Source: Microvelia longipes
Lineage: Eukaryota > Arthropoda > Insecta > Hemiptera > Veliidae
NCBI GenBank assembly: GCA_018340805.1
Contig: JACMZG010001870.1
Span: 17,376,009 to 17,440,008 of the forward strand
DNA: 64,000 nucleotides
Reading direction: 5' to 3'
The notes beneath the pieces are model-generated. The model did not search any database, was not told the origin of the DNA, and saw nothing but the letters and a program-made list of their open reading frames with translations. This document shows, one piece after another, positions 33,450-45,115 of this stretch. The translations under genes and the position numbers were made by a program. Numbering within the stretch: position 1 is the first letter of the stretch; each line of letters begins with the position of its first letter.

Positions 33450-34200
33450 TTATTTTTGATTTATTTTTGGTTGTTTTGAATAGATTTTAGATACATATGT
33501 TTGTTTAGTCAGAGTCAAGTTGATATCATTTGGTAGCTGAATGTATAATTTTATGGCTACATACTTCCAATGTTTTTGATTCAGAGTAGTTTCCATGGAA
33601 AGTTCTGAAAGAGTTTCTTTTTTTGCTGATATTGTAATTCCTGTTACTTTTTCTAATGACTGGTAGTGTTTAACTAGAAAGAAAAGAGAGTTCATTTGTG
33701 GTATAAGTTCTATAGGTATTGAGTTGTTTTAATAAGGGACCTGACCTCTGTCCTTATAAAGTATATAACTTTTATCAGTGATTTTTGGATGATTTCTACG
33801 GGCTTCCTGACAGTTGACGAAGCAGCTCCCCACCCTATTAATCCGTATCTTATAACGGAGTTGGATATTGCATAGTAAAGCATACACCTCTGGTCCACTG
33901 TCAGAAAGCCCTAGTTCTCAACATTATGTAGAGGCTTCGCCTCAGCTTTTTATGCATCTCTTGTACATGTTGGTTCCACTTTAGATTTTCATCTAATGTG
34001 AGACCCAAGTATTTGGCCTTTGGGACTCTTTCAACTTTGGGGCAAAAGCACTGTGAAGGGAACATATTTAAAGATTTATTTCTATTGTCTATACATATAT
34101 GCTTTATATCAAGTTGTGTTCGTATGTCATGTAAGAAAGTCATCAGTTGTGTTTTGTTTGCGTTTAAAGTTAGTAGATGTTTTTTGGCCATTCTTTAACT
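33450..34200 (-). pseudogene. LINE reverse transcriptase C-terminal half, broken
   Basis: Three successive minus-strand frames make one recognisable protein. The first (34191-33904) has NANKTQLMTF and KAKYLGLTLDENLKWNQHV. The second (33898-33713) has YYAISNSVIRYGLIGWGAAS and RKPVEIIQKSLIKVI. The third (to 33450) has WKYVAIKLYIQLPNDI near its end. These are the thumb and C-terminal landmarks of Jockey/CR1-type LINE reverse transcriptases (YLG..LD..L.W..H, YG...WG, LWN-LP-DI). YADD and the endonuclease are missing. Two frameshifts and a TGA at 33901 make it a pseudogene. AT-rich sequence below 33450 may be its 3' region. Confidence 0.8.
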
Positions 34201-34620
34201 ATTATTGTGTCAGATTCTATATATTGTAGTACCTAATTCCAGTCCATGCCCGTGCCTAATAACACCAGATCATCACAAAAAAAGAATTATCTGTCCTTTA
34301 AAATTAATTAAAGGGCAGTTAAAGGACTTAGTAATTTAATGTGTATTTTACTTGTTTGCAGTCACTGAGGGTGATCTGTTAAGGTTGAAAGCTGCTCTGT
34401 TATAATTAAATGTTATTGTGAAGAGATTAAGTTTTCTTATTAATAAGCTTATCTTGTCTTACCGCAGTCCTCACATTTTTGTCTAGACTAAGCTCTGTTG
34501 TTTACACACAATTGTTCTAGTTAGGATAAGTATATACTGAAATTAGTTAATAATTATTACTTAATTTTGAACGAAACTAATGTTTATATTTTAATTTAAA
34601 GCATAAAATAAGAATACTTA

Positions 34621-35363
34621 TGAAAATTGAGTAATTGTTAATTACTTTTAACAAACTTAATTTGCAATGGTAATTAGGTGATATTTTACGGTATGCAATA
34701 ACAACCAGGCTGCATTTATCAATGCTTAACCTCGACGCGACATAAAATTTACCATAAGTAAAATATCAATAATAATTATTTTCATATCAGAATAGAGAAA
34801 CTGTAATCGGCAAGTAGTTCAAACAGTGATTACAGTAAATAATTTAATAATCATTCTAGATAATAGAGTATTAATACACTTATACTACAAATTTTCTAGA
34901 ATGAATTATTCTTCTTGTAGTTAAGTACAAATTCTTCTAGTCAACTATAGTAACACTTATGTCTTCATTTACTTTCGGTTATTATCAATCCTTAAGTATA
35001 TCTACTATATTATCATATATTTGCAGCTTAACTATTTAGACAATGAACAATTTGCATGATAAGGAACAAAGAAAAGAGTCTTTCCACGAATATTTTAACA
35101 TTATTCCACTAGGGTGAAAATTTAATAATTTATTGCGTATATCAATTAAGTGGGTTTTTTTCTACTTCTTAATAATGATAATCCAATATATAAATGTTAA
35201 GAAATCTCTTCTCTCTTGTGTATTGTAGCAATTTCTTTATGAGGGTTTCCCAATGGCAATGTTAGCTTACATAAACAGCTCAAAAGTTATCCTTCAAATT
35301 TTAATGAGCTTCGTATATTTAAGTTTAACCCAGAATGAGCCTTTGATTCATAAGGGCTCATTT
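34621..35363. other. unannotated AT-rich DNA
   Basis: No coding frame or shared repeat was recognised. Confidence 0.5.
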
Positions 35364-35745
35364 AGAGCTTATGAGCTTATTTGACAGATACTCTTCTAAA
35401 GCTAAATATAAAAAACTTGAGTATAGTGACGGTGAGTATAGTCACTTACGCAAACATATGCATACAATCGGCATATTTCAAGAAGAGCCTGTCTGTTGAC
35501 TCTGTGACCAATGCCCTGAAACATCATCACACATCATCTTTGAAGGCGAAGCTCTAGCATACAAGAGATTTCTGTTGTTTGGAGAAGCCACACTAAGCAG
35601 AATTGGAAAACCCAGATGCCAATTTAGTACACAAACTTTTAGAAAATAATAAAAGGAAAGGATCTCCTATAAGCTTAAGAACACGAGAGTACTTGTACAA
35701 AAGACTCAAAGTCGCAGTGCAAAAGGTTTTACACCTACCCTCACA

Positions 35746-35785
<40 letters not shown>

Positions 35786-35931
35786 TAATAATAATAATAA
35801 TAATAAATAATAATAATAAATAAAAAAAAAAAGTAAAATTGTAGAAACTGGCACAGTGTCCGCTCTACAATTAACCACTTTCTAAGTGAGAAAAAAAACC
35901 CTAAACATAATAATAATAATAGAGCTTATGA
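35364..35931 (+). mobile_element. 5'-truncated LINE with 11-bp target duplication
   Basis: AGAGCTTATGA occurs at 35364-35374 and 35921-35931 and brackets 546 bases. Inside, the frame from about 35449 reads RKHMHTIGIFQEEPVC, a stop where arginine is expected, then LCDQCPETSSHIIFEGEALA. This is the CxxC-E-T-xxH-xxxxC zinc-binding step (last C changed to G) of the C-terminal region of I/R1/Jockey-type LINEs. An (AAT)n block (about 35746-35820), a 3' UTR segment and a final (AAT)4 follow. The (AAT)n ending fits I/R1-like elements. Confidence 0.9.
35449..35640 (+). pseudogene. LINE ORF2 C-terminal zinc-knuckle region
   Basis: About 60 codons with an in-frame TGA at position 17, a cysteine-to-glycine change at the final metal ligand, and a KRFLLFGEATLSRIGKP segment after it. 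Reading stops at tandem stop codons near 35647. Only the very C-terminus was copied. Confidence 0.75.
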
Positions 35932-36057
35932 ATCAATATTTCGAAAAGTACCATATGTTTGAAATACATATACCTTGTGGGATTTCACTATGTTCTCTGT
36001 CAATATATTGTTTGTAATACTTGTTTTACTTTGTATTAATACATTTTTTTTGTAATG

Positions 36058-36109
<52 letters not shown>

Positions 36110-37430
36110 ATATATATGTATATAAAATAATAGAGATTTGAAAATAAAATTGATCACATAATGCCCAATGTATTAAGTTCTAGAAGAACGTGACTTTGTA
36201 AAATCTTAAAAATGGGATATTTATACAGGAAGTACGCAAATATGAGGAATTCCGTCCGGCCTTAACATTCTTAAATCCGAATATCAAATTATAAAAACCG
36301 ATCTCCATAATTTTCACATTTCTGCTCCAAATCCAAACAAATCAAATTTAACAAAATATTTTTTCCTCGCTCTGCTTTAAAAAGGAAATTTATTGAAATA
36401 TTTTAAATAAAAAACATGTGGGCAATATTATCTTAGCATTAAATATTCAATACTTGACACAGGTTGATTTCATAAAATATTAAAATAACATAAAAAAAAC
36501 CTTTTATATAATGGAGATATAATGTAAGCATACAATTAACATATTATTATTCATTTGTTGTGTATTATAAATGTGTTAAAATGTATTTCATTATTTAAAC
36601 AATATCTCCTTTTATGTTTTACAATATTGAATATAATCTAAAAACATAATTATGATTAATTCATGATTTGCGTTTTAAAAGTTTAACTCACTAATATTTA
36701 AAAGCTTTTAATGTTTCTGTCGTTCTTTTGATCTAATTTTTATTGTATTATTCAAATTTACAACGGATGTTTAATTTAAATAAATTTTATTCAATATAAT
36801 TTTTTATTTTTATACATTTTATTATTTTTAATAATCTTTATTATTTACTCAATTCTGAATAATTGTGAAAGCTTTTATTTTAAATGCTGTATCGTGTAGA
36901 AATATTTTATTAAAACAAAACACTTGTTTGCCGAATAAGAACAATAAATGAGTAACAGAATAAAGTATAAAAGATATAATTTTAAATTAGAACAAAATTT
37001 AAATTTAAAATGAGGTTGGGAATTGAGTTTAATTGTATTATATTTAGGATTTTAAAGAAAAATAGGGTGATTTTTTAAATATAAAAACAAGTTTTTAAGT
37101 GTAGTTAAACAATGAAACTTAAACTTTAAAGTACCAACTACAGTGTTATTCTCATCCATGCCCGTATTAAGAAAGAGTATAAGATGAAGCATTTAAGGGA
37201 TAAAGTACTTTTATTTCTATATGGAGAATAGGCAATGCTTGTTGGACATTGTTTCCAAACCGGAGGTCCGCGAACCACATTTCATTCAGTTTAATGACTT
37301 GTTAGTCATTGAGAATCAAGGATCTTAAATAAAGGAGATGCCGCGATGAAGGAACTTTTCTGACTTCATGAACATTTTACAAGATAGAGATATAAGAGCA
37401 AACGAGTTATTTTTAAGGCAGAAAAATGGG
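35932..37430. other. unannotated AT-rich DNA with (TA)n
   Basis: (TA)n at 36058-36122. The rest has no recognised gene or shared repeat. A ggaggtccgcgaacc phrase at 37261 is of unknown origin. Confidence 0.45.
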
Positions 37431-37445
37431 AACAAAACTTACCCA

Positions 37446-38165
37446 AGGATGTTGAATAAAGGGGATGACGCACTAAGTCGAATTGCCATTCAACAAAGTG
37501 ACCCCATCGAAAATCAAAACAGAGAAGAATGCAACACGAAACACTCGTCAAAAACCAACTGCACATGCTTGGTACGAAACTGCGCATGCTTATGATCCTT
37601 ATAACAGCGCAGGTCTTAGAATTTAGAGGTAAACTTATCTCTCAATGGGTTTCCATTGTTTTGCTTGCGAAGGTTATAAACAAATTGAAAAAAGTTCATA
37701 CTTTTTAACTGTTTTTGTCAATATTGCTTAAAATTAACAACATTAAAGAAAATTAAGAACATTACAACCAAAATTGAATCTTGAAAACTAGCAAAACATT
37801 TCACTAGCCTATAAAAAGACAAAATATTAACACATATAACTTACTCTCTACGAAAAGTAAACGGTAAAGCTTCAATTACTCTCACTAAAGTGGCTACCTA
37901 GAGTCCAAAATGTAAAATATAAGCACAAATGACTTGACAAGCACCAAATGTAACAATAACGAAAGCACTGAAGAAAGTTGAGAAGCAAACTCGACAGCCA
38001 GAATTGTATAACAACTTAGCTACATAACCTGCGTTTGGCGCCTTTTTACTTATAACCTAAGGAAGGTAAGTTTGCTCCTATTTCTCTATCTCATACAACT
38101 TCCATGGGGTCAGAAATGTTCCTTAATGCGTCATCCCCTTTATTCAACATCCTTGAACTTACCAT
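37446..38165. mobile_element. RepL element with about 28-bp terminal inverted repeats
   Basis: aggatgttgaataaagggga (37446) is mirrored by tcccctttattcaacatcct (about 38138-38157), with gatgacgca / tgcgtcatc just inside. The left interior (gtgaccccatcgaa, gagaagaatgcaacac, ctgcgcatgctt, gcgcaggtctta) is partly mirrored on the right (aaggtaagtttgctcc, ccatggggtca). The frames on both strands at 37366-37595 are by-products. No transposase. Confidence 0.75.
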
Positions 38166-39133
38166 TCCTATCAAAATGTTATAAGGTTATAGCAAAATGC
38201 AGGTTATGAAACAACAGTTATAATTTTTATTACAACTGCAATTATAATAAAAACTAATTATAACTGCTATTATGCAATAAACAGTTTAACATTTATTAAT
38301 TCTTAAGGGCAAGTAAAAACTCATAAATAGCCAACATTTACTAATTTTAATAAATCTATAGAGACACAAAGTGGTTTAACAAGTCAAATTACTTCTCTTA
38401 TAGCCCATAATAGAACACCATTTATTACGGAAGGTAAGTTTGCCTAAAAAATTTAAGAGTTGCGCAGTTAATGATATTATTGCAATTGCAAAACATGCGC
38501 AGTTCGTACCAAGCAAGCACAATTTGTTTTTTAAACATATTTTGCGATGGATTCCTCTCTACTTTTTTCTCCTCAATGGGGTTACTTTATTTCAGTTATT
38601 AATTTATCGTGTATGTGAACCAAATATTTTATTTTGAATTCTGTCACTCTCTATGACCGAATGATCTTTTTTTAAATACTAAAAACTTAAGTCATGTTTA
38701 ATATACCTAGTCTATCATATTTAGGGTCAGCGAGGAAAAAGCACTTAAGTCATATTTTTCAATTTTTTTTATACCATCAAAGTATTTCTCAGACATTGCT
38801 TAATAAAACGTAAAAACCACTTAAGTCAAAACTATCGTTAAATAAGATAAATGAGTAAAATACATTATGACTAATCAGAATTTTATCAATTTGATAAAAA
38901 TAATAATTAATAATTATAATTATTATAATAATAACTTATGTGCTATTTCCCGCCGTGCTTTTCCCGCTGGTAACGCCGGTGCTTTCCGGGTGGAAAGGTA
39001 ACATAACTAAATGAGGGCAAAGTTATTATAAAAAAAAAGCAACTGTGGTTGGTGCATGCATGTATGAAACAAGTGTGTAGAAATCGTGAATGCATTTATA
39101 CTGCAAATACCACATGGGATGTATTTATGGAGG
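38166..39133. other. RepL fragment and unannotated DNA
   Basis: 38420-38600 matches the interior of RepL in reverse (ggtaagtttgcc, attattgcaattgc, catgcgcagttcgtaccaag, tcctcaatggggttac). A small GC-rich patch is at 38945-38998 (tttcccgccgtgcttttcc). No gene is supported. Confidence 0.55.
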
Positions 39134-39161
39134 TTATGAATAGTTTAACCTACTCGAAAGT

Positions 39162-39665
39162 TCTGCTGATAGAATAAAGTATGCGGATATTGTTCTAAAA
39201 CGTGCTTGTTTCAATTCTGGAAACTGTGACGTTGAAAAGAAAAACCCCCTGAATACAAATAGATTTTCAAAATGGTACACATTAGGTATACATTCCATAT
39301 GGAACAAAAGTAATGCATCGGGTTTGATTTTATACGTTTTTGAATACGAGAAAATTGCGGACAAAAAACGAGAAACGAATTATATTCGGTGGATTAGTGG
39401 ACTCCGTTAGTCGTAAAAATACCAAGACAAGGTATAATGTGGATATGAATATAATCTGCATGGAATATTAAAAGTGTACCATTTCGATGTTTGGATTACA
39501 AGTGGACAAATCAAGAAGACAGATGTCAAAAGAAATTGGTATAGGCAGTTGTTTAAGTTATTACGGGATCTGACTCCTGGAGTAGGACCAAGACAAATCA
39601 GTAATATAACCGTGGGACCAAAAGGACACTTTAGTCAGACAAAGTTCACGTTCTTAAAAAAATGA
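39162..39665 (+). pseudogene. degraded coding-like fragment, unidentified
   Basis: Two stretches in one plus frame have a protein-like composition. 39162-39410 includes ADRIKYADIVLKRACFNSG and ends IRWISGLR. After in-frame stops near 39411-39440, 39474-39665 includes YHFDVWITSGQIKKTDVKRN and ITVGPKGHFSQTKF. I do not recognise a family. It could be a fragment of a transposon protein or chance; stop codons rule out an intact gene. Confidence 0.3.
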
Positions 39666-40605
39666 AATTACAAAAGAAATCGTACAGGTACCAAATGCCT
39701 ATGTGACGGATGTAAATGCGGTTATTTTATTTCCTATCAACTTTTCGGAAACTTTTTATCCTATATTTTTTTATACTTTTTATATTTTATCAAAGTCCGT
39801 TAGCTTAATCATATTTTTTCTTCTTTTAAAATAAATAAAATTAAAGAGTGAATAAAAATTAAAATGAAACAAAAAAAACTAAAGAAATTCATCAGTATGT
39901 AACTTATATCGTCTTATAGAGGATAACTTATATCTTCTTATAGATCCACTTAGATTTTATTAGTGGATCTCCTAGAAAAGATCCACTAATATAGTTTTAA
40001 TGACAAATCAAGCTCTCAAACAATTCTGTTGCTGAGCAACCTGTTCGTATAACTAGGATGGCTATAGCTCTAAACTATGGATGGCTCTTTGACACTGGTA
40101 TGAGAACAAAGTTTAACCTACTTAACTACTTAAACCCAAAGAATTAAATGTGTCCAGTTAGGCTTTTAGTGAGTTTTTAGGAAGAGAGAAAATGGTAGGT
40201 ACTTCTTAAGACAGTTACTCTCAACTATATTTTTCATAGCTAATTATAAATAAAGAAATTTCAGGACAGAGAATTTTTTGTGGTGTGAATTTTCAAATTT
40301 TCATGGCTTCATCATATAATCATAGTCATAATATAAACTATTGTGCAAAGTAGGAAGTCGTAAATTAAGGATACTGGAAAACGTTATGTTTGAACCATAA
40401 CTCTTTCTTTAATACTATATAAGTATCTGTATTTTATTATCAATACTGTAATACTAATGAATTTAAAGATCACTATATTTAAATTAGACCAACTTATTTA
40501 TGTAAAAATGGTTTAAAAATAATAATATAAACTAAAACAATCGATTTAGTTTGTACCTGTTCCGATGTACCTCGTACATCGGATTTGATACGCTTATCCA
40601 ACCAA
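39666..40605. other. unannotated DNA
   Basis: A gatccacttag / ctagtggatc pair around 39945-39990 (gatccacttagatttta, tagtggatctcctag, agatccactaata) forms short direct and inverted repeats. Nothing else was recognised. Confidence 0.45.
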
Positions 40606-41250
40606 GTCATTAAATTTATACTACAACACGTCTTCGGACTCGCTTCGCTCCTCCTCAGTTTGTAAATATGTCAGTTTTATTTCCAGCGGTCACCAATCCA
40701 GGCACTGACCACACTCGATGATGCATAACTTTTGTGATCCAACACAAATTATAGACGTACTTGTTGTATTGAAACAAAACTTTGTGTACTTATTTATTTC
40801 ATAAAGATATACTTGTACCAAGTTTAAACTCTATTGAATTATTTTCTGACTTTTTTAAATTTTTTAAAAAACTTTCACTAGTCATTTAATAAATATTGAA
40901 CTAATGCTGATAATGAGATGAAACTTGGCACATATTTTAAGTCTTATACATGGCTACATGCGTGCTAAATCTCAATTCGATTAAATCGATTTTTCGCGCT
41001 TTATGATTTTTCGAAATTTTTGCTGAGTCATTATTGAGGGTTAATGACGTCATAAAAATATTTTCCGGATAGCACAACTACAGTTATATACATTTTTTCT
41101 ACAAATTTTCAACTCTCCAGCATTAATACACTGGGAGCTACGATGATAACGGACACACACACATACAGATTGAAAAAACTACTTATGAGGTCTTAAAAAC
41201 CCTTGAAACGGATAATCCGTTGACATCTCGGTTTCGGATGTCTAAATTGG
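40606..41250 (-). mobile_element. RepA copy 6
   Basis: Minus-strand order of RepA blocks, written in plus orientation: cttcggactcgcttcgctcc, 5S-like block reversed, aaacaaaactttgtgtac, gctgataatgagatgaaac, gctacatgcgtgctaaa, tttttcgcgctttatgattt, gctgagtcattattg, atgacgtcat, ctgggagctacgatgataac, a (CA)n tract and gaggtcttaaaaaccc. The far head end near 41250 is weak. Confidence 0.85.
40683..40733 (-). promoter_or_regulatory. 5S rRNA-like internal promoter segment in RepA
   Basis: The minus strand reads agttatgcatcatcgagtg, ggtcagtgcctggattggtg and accgctgg, matching boxes A, IE and C of 5S rRNA. Box A is damaged (TATGCATC). Confidence 0.7.
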
Positions 41251-41899
41251 CGCGGTCACCACCGGATGACTCAATCGTTATGACAATACCGCGGAAGCTA
41301 ACACATACGCAGTTTATCAAGTCTAATGTGGTTATAGAAATCTATGCCTTAAGAGTCAGCTCACGGGATTTACTCATGGCTCATTTTCATTGAGGTTTAT
41401 TCATAGGTTTTAATCATGTTTCATTAGGATTTAATACATGGGGTTTACTTATGGTTTATTTGGGAGTTTATTGATGAGGTTGACTCATTGTTCATTTTGA
41501 TTAACCATGATTTATTTAGGTTACTTTATAATAGTTTATCTATAATCAATTTATAAATTAACTACCAGAAATGAAAAGATGGGTAAAAAGTAACTTGACT
41601 CCTAAACCATAAATAAACTTCATTCTAATATTTCATTATTATTATAATCTATAATAATATAAATAGTTTTACAACTAGATGACTTTAAAATATTATACTA
41701 AAGATAAAGAATAAAAAGGTAAGCAAAAGCAAGTTTCACGCATCGAATAATAAACAGTCTTGCACTGGTCTATATTTCCTTTATTCTTTTCCACTAGATT
41801 TTTACACCCTTTATCTTTTTTTCACCAAAAGGATGAAAAAAACTTCAATCATAAAAAATCAGGAGTAATCATCTATTCCCTCGTGAATGTGTTTGGCTA
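41251..41899. repeat. degenerate GGTTTAYTCATGG short-period repeat and flanks
   Basis: Between about 41358 and 41530, variants of ggtttactcatggttcatt recur at 20-27 bp spacing (ttactcatggctcatt, ggtttattcataggttt, gggtttacttatggttta, gaggttgactcattgttcatt split as gaggttgactc / attgttcatt). The remainder is unannotated. Confidence 0.6.
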
Positions 41900-42310
41900 G
41901 TCCATAACTCGAACAATGGCGAATAACTAGAATCCTAACGGAGTGGCATCCCAATCGCCATTGGACTGTATCGGGTAATGGGTAAATGCGTTCGACGTTT
42001 CGACACGCTATTACTATCATCTTCGGGATGTACGGAATACCTTTTCTTTCTTGATATCCTTACAGGACAATTTTTTAACGTCGAGGTCCAATTGGCCCGG
42101 AATTGCTCTGTCGAGATTTTCTGTCGAATCTCTAATCCTAATACAATTGATACGATTCTTTTATTCCTCAATTGTCCTGGATCGGTGTCTATATCGGGTT
42201 TGAATTATTTTCTTACTCCAAGGTTTTCCTTTAAACCCGCTCTTTCCAGAGCATCACACTTGTTTTCCTTTCATTCGCCATCCACGATATTCTCTGTATA
42301 AATACTGAGT
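41900..42310. other. GC-richer block with open frames on both strands, unidentified
   Basis: Overlapping open frames on plus (41978-42301) and minus (41935-42171) strands have no recognisable motif. The minus strand reads cccgaagatgatagtaata and gcgtgtcgaaacgtcg at about 41989-42025, the GATGA...GTCGAAACGTCG phrase often found in Penelope-like and related repeat ends. It is probably a repeat, not a gene. Confidence 0.4.
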
Positions 42311-43404
42311 TATTTCCCGATAAAGATACCTAACTGATGTCTTTTCTTAGAATTAATTCGAGTGACAATTTATCGAGTGAAAATATATACTTTATTGACA
42401 ATAATTTTCCACTACACGTTTTAAACACATAACAACTACAATATTTTAGGCGTATTCGGCTAAAACAATAATATCTATTATATAAAGCGGTTTTTTTAAA
42501 ATTCCTTTCTTGACCTTATGTCACAGTATCCAGTACATATTCCGGTAAACCCGTTATGATTGCCTGCATGAGACTGTTCATTTCTGTAACAATTGTAGTA
42601 CAATTGGACATAGATAAATAATCTCATCATAACAATTGTTATAGTTGCCATGCAAAGTTAAATTTGTACTATACCTTTCCTTGATATAATAGGTATTACT
42701 TTGCTAAACGTTTATTGGACATTTAGTATACTATTCGACTTTTTAGTATGAAGATGTTCTTATCAAATAAGTATTAATATTAATACTTTTACTTTTCTTC
42801 ATTTATATCAATTATAAATGGATATCTATTATTTATCTGTTCCTATGTACCTGACGTATATAGGAATAGTTATTTTTTGCATAAAAAACTCGAAACTTTA
42901 ATTCCCTTACGGCACTATAAGGCAAAATAGTGTCAGAGAAATTTGAGAATACACAAAAAAGACAGTTGGACACTGTGTTAAGACAACTGTCTGATTTTCT
43001 CTGATATAAAGTCCTTTTAAAAAAAGAGTTTTTTGTCTATTTATTTCTCTAATTTCTTTTTGTCTGCCTTCTGACTCGTTGAACCCAAAAACTGTTTCCT
43101 ACGCACGCGTTTTACTAATTATTAACTTCGTTTTTATATATATAAGGGACAAAAACATATTTTTTTTTTATAAAATAATAATATCAAGTTAGTAATTAGA
43201 TAAGTAAAAAAAGACGAGCCAGGTGGGAGTTTGAGGTCTGCGGTAACATGCTTCTGAGACAGCACCATAAAATGTTTAATACCAACAAATGATTATTACA
43301 AATAATTAAGAAATGTAAAAAACGTTACTAGATATAATAATAATACCAATAACGTCTCATCAAATAGACGTTTAAAACCTTGTCTATTGTGTGATTTTGA
43401 ATGA
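42311..43404. other. unannotated AT-rich DNA
   Basis: Local duplications of acaattgttatag-like words are near 42590-42640. No gene or shared repeat was recognised. Confidence 0.45.
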
Positions 43405-43580
43405 GCACCAGTGGAGTTGTTCATAATTAAAGGAAAGAAGAAAAGAGTCTCTCCACAAAACTATAATTTTTTTCTGTTATATCTGGCACTGATGATGGCC
43501 TCATGTTTGGTTGAAAGCGCTTTGAATAAATTATTTTTTGTGGAGAGACTCTTTTCTTCGTTCCTTTAATTACTTGTCTA
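43405..43580. mobile_element. RepC copy 3, compact palindrome
   Basis: ataattaaaggaaagaag and aaaagagtctctccacaaaa on the left are mirrored by ttttttgtggagagactctt and ttcttcgttcctttaatta on the right. The centre reads ggcactgatgatggcctcat and gtttggttgaaagcgctttg, the RepC core. The left flank gagcaccagtggagttgtt matches the outer flank of the 10.1- and 25.1-kb copies. It is short enough to be mistaken for a MITE. Confidence 0.8.
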
Positions 43581-43750
43581 TTGCTTTAAATAAAAAATAT
43601 TTGAATATAATTGATGATGGAGCACTAGTGAGACATTAAGAAATCACTCCAGCTTATTTTTTAATGAACAATAACCCATCATCAGTTATATTGCAATCAT
43701 GGAGACAAACACAAATTCTAAAAGTAAAGATATTTGAATTTTATCAAGGG

Positions 43751-43925
43751 TATAGTACGACACACAGCTAAAATCAGTTGACAGCCTTAATCATAATGAG
43801 AGGAGCCAATGAGGTTATTCCTGGATGTTAAAACACGCTCTGAATTCAAATCAGACAAGCTATTGGCTCCCTCGCATTATTTTATCACGCTGACAACTGA
43901 TATTAGCTTTGAGTCTTACTATAGT
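43751..43925. repeat. small inverted-repeat element
   Basis: agctaaaatcagttgacag and aatgagaggagccaat on the left are mirrored by attggctccctcgcattatt and ctgacaactgatattagct on the right, with tatagtacgac / cttactatagta outside. Arms of about 55 bases carry several mismatches. MITE-like; no coding capacity. Confidence 0.75.
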
Positions 43926-44271
43926 ACTGGACAATTTCAAAGATTTCGAATCCTACCCTGGCCTGCAGAATGTCCTGACAGGTGAGAACTTTTTAGGAGT
44001 ATAGACTACATTTTTGCAGTATATTCCATGAGAATGGCTTAGAGAAAGTGTAGCTACTCCTTGCTAGAGTCAAGAAGCATATATGATACTCCTTGGTAAT
44101 GCTACAGAGCTGCGTTTCTCACTTTTGATCCGCGATCCAATAAATTGATGGTTTACTACCCCGCGACCTTATTCTTCTTATTATCTTACTATATATATCA
44201 GCAAGTTTCGACCGCTTATTATGGTTTACTTATTTTGTAAATATTTTAAGTTATAAGACTTATGATTAAGG

Positions 44272-44664
44272 CAGTCTATCGTTTAGTTTAAAAATCCCCA
44301 AGGTCATAAGTATTTTGGGGATTGACCAATCAGAGAAGCCGCTGCCAACCTCTCACTTAAAAAGAGAAAAAAATCCCTACCACAATAACCGCTGTAAAAA
44401 ACCTTCTTCCGGCAATCGTTCCTTTGTTTGTGGTTCTTCTTTTGATTACATCGTTTTGAAAACTACTTTCAAATTAATCTTAAAATGTTATTTTAAAATA
44501 AAACTACACAAAAGAAATGTAAAAAAACATCGCCAAGAAATACGGGTAAAATAACCTGATTTGTTTACATAGTTTTTTCCCGATCCTTCTTGCAGGATTT
44601 TTTCTTAAGAATCAGTGGTGTCTAAAACTGACCTGTCAAGATTTTTAGACTAAACGATAGACTG
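44272..44664. mobile_element. MITE-like element with 24-bp terminal inverted repeats
   Basis: CAGTCTATCGTTTAGT (44272-44287, continuing TTAAAAAT) is mirrored at 44641-44664 with one mismatch in 24. The 79-codon frame at 44315-44554 is lysine-rich with no transposase motif. No clear target duplication was found. Confidence 0.8.
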
Positions 44665-44684
44665 TAGTATAAATTGGAGTGCTA

Positions 44685-45115
44685 AGCTTAATGCAATAAA
44701 TTTAGATTACTTTAATGATTAATTGAATTAATCATTAGAGTACTAAACCTTAACCAATAAATTTAGATTAACTAATATAGTAATTTTAATTAGAGTACTA
44801 AACCTAATCCAATAAATTTAGATTAACTAATATAGTAATTTTAATTAGAGTACTAAACCTAATCCAATAAATTTGGAATGATTTATTAGTAATTAGAATT
44901 AAAGTTCTATAAATAATCTAATAAATTTAGATTAACTAATATAGTAATTTTAATTAGAGTACTAAACCTAATCCAATAAATTTAGATTAACTAATATAGT
45001 AATTTTAATTAGAGTAGTAAACTTAATCCTATAAATTTGGATTGATTTATTAGTAATTGGAATTAAAGTTCTATAAATAATCTAATAAATTTAGATTAAT
45101 TAGTTTAAATTAAGT
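44685..45115. repeat. minisatellite, 55-bp units
   Basis: Units of agagtactaaacctaatcca, ataaatttagattaactaat, atagtaattttaatt (55 bp) recur about eight times. A variant unit (attggaattaaagttctat, aaataatctaataaattt) appears about every third unit. Adjacent typical units are almost identical. Confidence 0.9.

Larger units (their letters stand above)
32632..34443. repeat. RepC arms inverted around a LINE fragment
   Basis: 32632-32747 read on the minus strand and 34327-34443 read on the plus strand match over about 115 bases: cttagtaatttaatg, cagtcactgagg, ggttgaaagctgc, aaatgttattgtg, gagattaagttttct. Each holds the RepC core cactgaggatgacc-hairpin-ggttgaaagc (right arm slightly diverged). 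Between them lies a reverse-transcriptase fragment (33450-34200) and a RepE scrap (32880-32930). Confidence 0.75.

Noticed and set aside
33998..34229. Plus-strand frames over 33998-34229
   Set aside because: Shadows of the minus-strand reverse-transcriptase fragment, which has the conserved motifs.
44315..44554. 79-codon lysine-rich frame inside the 24-bp-TIR element
   Set aside because: Too short for a transposase and without catalytic or DNA-binding motifs.
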